Shown here: one piece after another, positions 6,450-10,339 of the stretch | How the letters are laid out: each line of letters opens with the position of its first letter | Position numbering within the stretch: position 1 is the first letter of the stretch | NCBI GenBank assembly: GCA_934654625.1 | Contig: CAKUGM010000051.1 | Location: 1-10,339 of the forward strand | Length of the DNA stretch: 10,339 nt | Source: an uncultured Collinsella sp. | GTDB taxonomy: Bacteria > Actinomycetota > Coriobacteriia > Coriobacteriales > Coriobacteriaceae | Direction: 5' to 3' | Translations under genes and position numbers: made by a program | Notes under the pieces: model-generated | What the model was told of the DNA's origin: nothing | Database searches by the model: none | What the model saw: only the letters and a program-made list of their open reading frames with translations

Positions 6450-7925
6450 ATGAGCAATACAATTTTGCAGAAAGCACGCGATTATGAGGAAGAGCACAGC
6501 GCTGCCATTTCTGCGGCAGAGCGCCCTGCCTACCACTTGACCCCTTATGTAGGCTGGATGAATGACCCGAACGGCTTTTCCTTCTATCATGGAAAATACC
6601 ACCTGTTTTACCAGTATAACCCCTACGCAACACAATGGGGTCCGATGCACTGGGGACACGCGGTCAGCACAGACTTGCTGCATTGGGAGTATCTGCCCTG
6701 CGCCATTGCTCCGGATTCTCCGTCTGATAACGGCCCCGGCTGCTTCTCCGGCTCGGCCACCGAAATGGACGACGGACGTCAGCTCTTACTGTACACCAGC
6801 GTGGTTTCTGAAAAACAGCCGAATGGTGAAATGCGGGATATTCAGACCCAGAGCGTTGCTGTGGGCGATGGATTGGATTACGAAAAACCTGCCTGCAACC
6901 CGGTGCTGACCCAGAAAGATTTGCCTGAAGGATACAGCAAATTCGACTTCCGTGACCCGAAGATTTGGCGCGAAGCTGACGGCACCTACTCTGCCGTGAC
7001 CGTTGCCCTGACCGAGGATGGCAGCGGTGCAGCCGTACTGTTCCAAAGCAAGGACGGTTTCGACTGGCATTTTGTTACCGTGCTGGCGCGCAACAACAAC
7101 GTGTACGGCAAAATGTGGGAGTGCCCGGACTTTTTCCCACTGGACGGCAAGCATGTACTGATGGTCGGACCGATGGAAATGCGTCCGTCCGGTGAGTTCC
7201 ACAACGGACACAATGTGATCGCATTTGTCGGCAGTTATGATGAGAAAACCCATACCTTTACCCGCGAACAGGTGCAACTGGTGGACGGTGGCATCGACTT
7301 TTACGCCACCCAAACCACACAGTCACCCGATGGGCGCCGCCTGATGACGGCGTGGCTGCAAACCTGGTCGGACACCGAAGATAAGCCGCAGGGATGCAAG
7401 TGGTTCGGGCAGACCATCTGCCCGCGCGAGCTGCATTTGAAAGATGGCCGCATCGTTCAGACCCCGGTTCGGGAGCTGGATGCCGCCCACGGTAAGCGCA
7501 CTCTGCACGAAGATGTGACTGTACAGAATGAAACTGCGCTGGCCGGCATCGGCGGGCGCATTGCCGACCTGACCGTCACCGTGGCAGCGGGCGAATACCG
7601 CAGCTTTACCGTTAAGCTGGCAGCCGATGCAGCGTATCACACCCGCCTGACCTATGACCCCTACACCTCGCTGCTGACGCTGGATCGCAGCTGTGCCGGT
7701 TCCCGCGCCGACATTGTGCATACCCGCAGCTGCAAAGTGCGCAGCCAAAACGGCGCGCTCAAGCTCCGTATCCTGCTGGATAAAAACAGCGTGGAGGTTT
7801 TTGTCAACGATGGCGAGCAGACGATGACAGCGTGGATCTACACCCCGCAATCCGCCGATGGCATCACCTTTGCTGCAGACGGTCAGGCGACCATTACCGT
7901 GGAACAGTTTGAACTGAATCTGTAA
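6450..7925 (+). CDS. scrB: GH32 beta-fructosidase (sucrose hydrolase), cytoplasmic
   Basis: The 491-residue enzyme has the full GH32 layout: a five-bladed propeller (about 25-340) and a C-terminal beta-sandwich (about 350-491). The catalytic residues are visible: nucleophile Asp39 in WMNDPNG, Asp169 in FRDP (transition-state stabiliser), and acid/base Glu224 in WECPD. The sandwich motif KNSVEVFVNDGE (445-456) is also present. There is no signal peptide, so it acts inside the cell, splitting the terminal fructose from sucrose or short fructans. Relatives are often named sucrose-6-phosphate hydrolase, but here import is by an ABC transporter, so the substrate is probably not phosphorylated. The start at 6450 follows AGGAGG at 6439-6444, 19 bases after the binding-protein gene. 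It is the last gene of the operon, with a terminator shortly after. Confidence 0.95.
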   Translation: MSNTILQKARDYEEEHSAAISAAERPAYHLTPYVGWMNDPNGFSFYHGKYHLFYQYNPYATQWGPMHWGHAVSTDLLHWEYLPCAIAPDSPSDNGPGCFSGSATEMDDGRQLLLYTSVVSEKQPNGEMRDIQTQSVAVGDGLDYEKPACNPVLTQKDLPEGYSKFDFRDPKIWREADGTYSAVTVALTEDGSGAAVLFQSKDGFDWHFVTVLARNNNVYGKMWECPDFFPLDGKHVLMVGPMEMRPSGEFHNGHNVIAFVGSYDEKTHTFTREQVQLVDGGIDFYATQTTQSPDGRRLMTAWLQTWSDTEDKPQGCKWFGQTICPRELHLKDGRIVQTPVRELDAAHGKRTLHEDVTVQNETALAGIGGRIADLTVTVAAGEYRSFTVKLAADAAYHTRLTYDPYTSLLTLDRSCAGSRADIVHTRSCKVRSQNGALKLRILLDKNSVEVFVNDGEQTMTAWIYTPQSADGITFAADGQATITVEQFELNL

Positions 7926-7954
7926 CCTGATATTTCCTTCATTTCTCCTTCATC

Positions 7955-7999
7955 AACACAGCCCCGTTCTGGTTCCCTTCACCGGAACGGGGCTGTGTT
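7955..7999. terminator. Strong hairpin terminator after the GH32 gene
   Basis: The arms 7955-7973 and 7981-7999 pair over 19 positions with one G-U wobble, around a 7-base loop (7974-7980). The core AGCCCCGTTC / GAACGGGGCT is GC-rich, and the outer part of the plus-strand right arm ends in GTGTTT. The T-tract is short, but the stem is long and lies 30 bases after the stop codon of the operon's last gene. Confidence 0.8.
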
Positions 8000-8040
8000 T
8001 AGGGCGCTGGGAGTGGAGTGAAACTCTTTATAAAATAATA

Positions 8041-8091
8041 GCACCGTGTAATTCAAACGCCAATATAGTGGCATTTTGAATTGCACGGTGC
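8041..8091. terminator. Long inverted repeat, probable bidirectional terminator between converging genes
   Basis: The left arm 8041-8062 (starting GCACCGTG) and right arm 8069-8091 (ending CACGGTGC) pair almost completely, with one mismatch and a one-base offset near the 6-base loop. On the plus strand TGTTTT follows; on the minus strand a T-rich stretch (TATTATTTTAT) follows. It therefore suits termination in both directions, chiefly of the leftward regulator gene at 8142. It could instead be a small palindromic repeat element, which a genome-wide search for copies would show. Confidence 0.65.
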
Positions 8092-8141
8092 TGTTTTACT
8101 ATAAAAATATGCGAACTAATGAAATTGTGCCGAGAGAGGGA

Positions 8142-8678
8142 TTAATCCTCGTTTGAGTTTTGGAGCAATGCGTCAATATCTTTAGGCAAGGGAGAAGAGT
8201 GCGTAATCGTTGAGCCAAAAGACCATTGCAACTTCCACTCAAAATACTTTTCATGTGTGATCTTGCCCGTATGATATCTGTACTGCATTACTGCGTAGGT
8301 GTTAAACAGGCAGTTAAGCAAGTCGTTCTCAGACCAGAGCATTGTGGGCTGCGCGTTGAACGGAGAAGTTCTTGCGTTTGTATGAATGATGGGGACTATA
8401 TTGCTGTCTGCCTCAGCCTGAATCTTGTCGAATGGCATAGTCAATGAGCATCTGAGTACATCCGGCATATCCTCATCCAACCAAAACAGCGTTTCCATAA
8501 TACCTTCCAGATTGCCGGTATCCGGCTCAAGCAGTGCGCACTCAGCCACATTGAGTGCCGCTGCTATTTTTTTTACCATATCCTCTTTCGGAACGCGAAA
8601 ACCTGATTCATATTGTGCGATACGGTTGGCAGCACCATCCGTAAAACCGACCAGTTCACCTAATTCACGCTGCTTCAT
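8142..8678 (-). CDS. XRE-type helix-turn-helix regulator with non-standard start
   Basis: From the ATG at 8678 the protein has 178 residues. Its N-terminus (KQRELGELVGFTDGAANRIAQYESGFRVPKEDMVKKIAAALNV) is helices 2-5 of an XRE-type DNA-binding domain. The C-terminal ~130 residues are not a domain I recognise. Helix 1 is missing if translation starts at 8678, yet the in-frame codons upstream to 8723 read TTKEKIKRVRLHRH, a convincing helix 1. The codon where Met is expected (8723-8721) is ATA, and an in-frame stop lies three codons before it. No ATG, GTG or TTG and no ribosome binding site is seen there, nor before 8678. The gene may use a rare start codon or may be freshly inactivated. Two palindromic operators lie directly upstream, which points to autoregulation. 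It faces away from the RepA-like ATPase gene. Confidence 0.75.
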   Translation of the reverse strand: MKQRELGELVGFTDGAANRIAQYESGFRVPKEDMVKKIAAALNVAECALLEPDTGNLEGIMETLFWLDEDMPDVLRCSLTMPFDKIQAEADSNIVPIIHTNARTSPFNAQPTMLWSENDLLNCLFNTYAVMQYRYHTGKITHEKYFEWKLQWSFGSTITHSSPLPKDIDALLQNSNED

Positions 8679-8718
8679 GTGACGATGCAGACGGACGCGT
8701 TTGATTTTTTCTTTTGTT

Positions 8719-8746
8719 GTTATAGTGAATCAGATTTGATTCACAA
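8719..8746 (-). promoter_or_regulatory. Candidate promoter of the XRE-type regulator
   Basis: On the minus strand, TTGTGA (8746-8741) and TATAAC (8724-8719) are 16 bases apart. The palindromic operator at 8725-8744 fills the spacer and touches the -35 box, an arrangement expected for self-repression. The predicted start near 8712 would lie downstream of the ATA codon at 8723, which conflicts with use of that codon, so either the promoter or that start is wrong. Confidence 0.45.
8725..8744. promoter_or_regulatory. Palindromic operator, copy 1 (GTGAATCA-N4-TGATTCAC)
   Basis: Perfect 8-bp arms flank GATT. The same site occurs again at 8768-8787. Its position over the regulator's candidate promoter suggests binding by the XRE-type protein encoded next to it. 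Confidence 0.75.
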
Positions 8747-8767
8747 TTCAGAGGGAAAGGTGTAAAA

Positions 8768-8787
8768 GTGAATCAGTTCTGATTCAC
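8768..8787. promoter_or_regulatory. Palindromic operator, copy 2 (GTGAATCA-N4-TGATTCAC)
   Basis: The arms are identical to copy 1, around GTTC; here the symmetry extends to 9 bp per side. The two sites start 43 bases apart, about four helical turns, allowing cooperative binding on one face of the DNA. The site lies upstream of the rightward ATPase gene as well, so it could control both directions. Confidence 0.75.
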
Positions 8788-8814
8788 TCGCAGTAACCGC
8801 CCAAATCCGCCCGG

Positions 8815-8899
8815 TGTGGGGCAGATGCCACACGCAGCACACGGATACGAAACAGCCGAAGCGCCCGCCGTTTGGCGCGTTTGTGGGGCTGTGGGGCAG
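8815..8899. repeat. Three TGTGGGGC repeats and a GC-rich dyad in the divergent intergenic region
   Basis: TGTGGGGCAG occurs at 8815-8824 and 8890-8899, and TGTGGGGCTG at 8882-8891, the last two overlapping with an 8-base period. ACAGCC near 8852 and GGCTGT near 8887 can pair around an inner CGCC-GTTT-GGCG hairpin. The region has no gene. It could be a binding region for the neighbouring RepA-like protein or a structured leader; neither is shown. Confidence 0.4.
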
Positions 8900-8960
8900 C
8901 GTGAGCCGTACAACTTAACACTGGAGAATAAAACTTACTACACACAAAACGACGATAGTA

Positions 8961-8969
8961 TGAGATAAT
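8961..8969 (+). promoter_or_regulatory. Possible extended -10 element of the ATPase gene
   Basis: TGAGATAAT provides a TGn plus GATAAT, with a start near 8976 and a leader of about 25 bases. No convincing -35 box lies 16-18 bases upstream, so this is tentative. Confidence 0.35.
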
Positions 8970-9001
8970 AGATATATACCAAAACAGAAAGGACGATGCG
9001 A

Positions 9002-10231
9002 ATGAATTATGAAAAACTTCCGAAAACGATCTCTGCCGAAGAACTTCTCTCCACGCCGCTGCCGCCGGTCAAGTGGATCATCCCTGATTTGCTTCCGGCA
9101 GGGCTTGCGCTGTTTGCCGGCCCCAGCAAAGCGGGCAAAAGCTGGCTGACCTTGTGGCTGTGCTTGCAGGTGGCGCAGGGCAAGCCTATGTGGGGACGAG
9201 AAATAGAGCCGCACACCGTGCTTTATCTATCGCTGGAGGACACCTTCAACCGCCTGCAAAAGCGCCTTCTCCAGTTTGTGGGCAGCGAAGAAGCCCCCGA
9301 ACGGCTGGTCATGCAGACGGAATGCAGCAGCATCGGGCAGGGGCTGGAGGAACAGCTTGTCAGTTTCCTCTATCAGCATCCGGACACCGGGCTGATCGTC
9401 ATCGACACCTTGCAAAAGGTGCGTTCCAGCGACCAGAACAACAGTATGTATGCCAGCGATTACAAGGAAATCAGCGCTTTGAAGGCATTGGCGGACAAGT
9501 ATAATGTCTGCATTTTGCTGATTCACCACTTGCGCAAACAGGCCGCAGACGATCCGTTCCAGCAGATTGCAGGCTCCAACGGTCTGATGGGTGCGTCCGA
9601 TACCAGCTGGGTCATGCAGCGCAAGCGTATGAGCCAGACCGCCAGCATTTTGGTGACCGGGCGCGATATGGACAACAAAACACTGCGTCTGCACGAAGAA
9701 AACTGCGTTTGGATTCTGGACGAGGAAGAAAGCACCGAACAGATTGTCGCAAAAGCAGTTCCCGGATATATTTGGAAAGTGGCTGACTACATCGATAGTG
9801 TCGGAACATGGCAAGGCACGGCCACCGAACTGCTTTCCGCAGCCGATATTGAAGGCGTTTTGCCCCACCAGCTGACCCGGAAAATCGTGGAACACTTCGA
9901 TACCGTGTTTACGCCAAGAGGTATCCGCTATGAAACCCACCGCACCTCGCAGGCGCGGCAGATGAAGTTCTCCCATGACGGAAATGACGCAGATGACGCT
10001 AATGACGCTGAAATTGACATAACCCAGCTTTTCAAATGGGATATCTCACAAACAGCGTCATCAGCGTCATTAGCGTCACAAAGGTCGCGTAAGGAGAGCA
10101 AGCATAGCGTTTGGATATCCACAACGCATTTTTGGGGTGAACCCCAAACCCCTGAGGCTACGCAAATGTTACAATTTTCTCAAATCTGTGCACCTTCCAT
10201 TGACAGGCTGGTGAGCTCTGTGTTATCCTGA
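9002..10231 (+). CDS. RepA-like AAA ATPase (mobile-element replication helicase family)
   Basis: The 409-residue protein is a RecA-fold ATPase of the RepA/AAA_25 type found on plasmids, prophages and integrative elements. Walker A is GPSKAGKS at 40-47, followed by LYLSLEDTFNRLQKRL (74-89), Walker B LIVIDT (131-136), and LLIHHLRK (172-179) for nucleotide sensing. From about residue 255 a winged-helix-like segment (GTATELLSAADIEGVLPHQLTRKI) precedes a low-complexity tail. In the tail, tandem NDA-type triplets (328-336) and XAS-type triplets (351-359) come from inverted DNA repeats, and the last 50 residues look non-conserved. The family is thought to unwind or load at origins as hexamers. The ATG at 9002 is eight bases after GAAAGGA; the ATG at 8996 is only two bases away from it. 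It is divergent from the XRE-type regulator. Confidence 0.85.
   Translation: MNYEKLPKTISAEELLSTPLPPVKWIIPDLLPAGLALFAGPSKAGKSWLTLWLCLQVAQGKPMWGREIEPHTVLYLSLEDTFNRLQKRLLQFVGSEEAPERLVMQTECSSIGQGLEEQLVSFLYQHPDTGLIVIDTLQKVRSSDQNNSMYASDYKEISALKALADKYNVCILLIHHLRKQAADDPFQQIAGSNGLMGASDTSWVMQRKRMSQTASILVTGRDMDNKTLRLHEENCVWILDEEESTEQIVAKAVPGYIWKVADYIDSVGTWQGTATELLSAADIEGVLPHQLTRKIVEHFDTVFTPRGIRYETHRTSQARQMKFSHDGNDADDANDAEIDITQLFKWDISQTASSASLASQRSRKESKHSVWISTTHFWGEPQTPEATQMLQFSQICAPSIDRLVSSVLS
9976..10009 (+). repeat. Iteron-like direct repeats, TGACGC with 9-base period (left array)
   Basis: TGACG(C) begins at 9976, 9985, 9994 and 10003, exactly nine bases apart, inside the ATPase reading frame. Three copies read TGACGC and the first TGACGG. 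The 18 bases at 9994-10011 are the exact reverse complement of 10061-10078 in the right array. Confidence 0.75.
10054..10078 (-). repeat. Inverted iteron-like repeats, AGCGTCA with 9-base period (right array)
   Basis: AGCGTCA begins at 10054, 10063 and 10072. Read on the minus strand these are TGACGCT units matching the left array. The two arrays can pair over 18 bp with a 49-base loop (10012-10060), or in slipped registers nine bases apart. Confidence 0.75.
10131..10148. repeat. Perfect palindrome TTTGGGGT-GA-ACCCCAAA
   Basis: Eight-base arms around GA lie near the end of the ATPase frame. No T-run follows, so it is not a standard terminator. It may be a protein binding site; its role is unknown. 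Confidence 0.55.
10200..10229 (+). promoter_or_regulatory. Candidate promoter pointing out of the window
   Basis: A perfect TTGACA (10200-10205) is followed 18 bases later by TATCCT (10224-10229) with an extended TGT at 10221-10223. The start would fall near 10236, at the left edge of the palindrome 10235-10251. It would serve a gene beyond the right edge. Confidence 0.45.
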
Positions 10232-10234
10232 ACT

Positions 10235-10251
10235 TGCAGAGAATCTCTGCA
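10235..10251. promoter_or_regulatory. Palindrome at the predicted transcription start (possible operator)
   Basis: TGCAGAGA-A-TCTCTGCA is symmetric over 8 bp per side around one base and overlaps the start predicted for the promoter at 10200-10229. An operator is likely; a hairpin with a one-base loop is not. No gene is visible in the remaining bases to 10339. Confidence 0.45.
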
Positions 10252-10339
10252 CAGCACCTTTACAACTGAATACACAGCATAACAGGTACTTTACTCTCCC
10301 GGTGGGGCGCACAGCATGGTCACGGCAGACCATAACCCA

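Noticed and set aside
8041..8091. Riboswitch or small RNA at the long inverted repeat
   Set aside because: It is a simple hairpin between converging genes with no downstream gene to regulate in either direction.
9976..10078. CRISPR array
   Set aside because: The repeats have a 9-base period with no spacers and face each other, unlike CRISPR repeat-spacer units.
10316..10339. ATG at 10316 as the start of a next gene (MVTADHNP)
   Set aside because: Only eight codons are visible and there is no convincing ribosome binding site. The ATGGTC / GACCAT symmetry there is short.

Overview
The window looks like part of a chromosome from a gut Clostridia-type Firmicute, probably of the Oscillospiraceae/Ruminococcaceae group. 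That guess rests on the CUT1-type sugar ABC permease pair with a lipoprotein and no PTS, the YesL (DUF624) protein, strong AGGAGG ribosome binding sites and a moderate base composition. The genus cannot be fixed from the sequence alone.

Left and centre (1-7999) hold a divergently transcribed sucrose / short fructo-oligosaccharide locus. Leftward run a LacI-family regulator, a YesL-like membrane protein, a small single-span membrane protein of unknown function, and a fructokinase cut by the window edge. Rightward run two ABC permeases, a lipoprotein sugar-binding protein and a cytoplasmic GH32 beta-fructosidase. The inferred pathway is: the lipoprotein captures the sugar, the two permeases import it unphosphorylated, GH32 hydrolyses it in the cytoplasm, and the fructokinase phosphorylates the released fructose. 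No ABC ATPase is encoded, so a shared MsmK-type ATPase elsewhere is expected. The 367-base divergent region carries a well-formed promoter in each direction (both TTGACT-N17) and several copies of a GTGCA-N4-type operator, placed so that the LacI protein could repress both arms.

A strong 19-bp-stem terminator follows the GH32 gene, and a second long inverted repeat (8041-8091) separates it from a different, accessory-looking module (8142-10339). This module has a leftward XRE-type regulator and a rightward RepA-like AAA ATPase, as found in integrative elements, plasmids and prophages. Between them lie two perfect palindromic operators 43 bp apart and GTGGGGC repeats. The regulator has no ordinary start codon where its first helix begins: the expected Met position is ATA, which overlaps a likely -10 box. 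The end of the ATPase gene contains two 9-base-period repeat arrays that are reverse complements of each other, followed by two more palindromes and a promoter-like sequence pointing out of the window.

No rRNA, tRNA, CRISPR array or transposase was seen.
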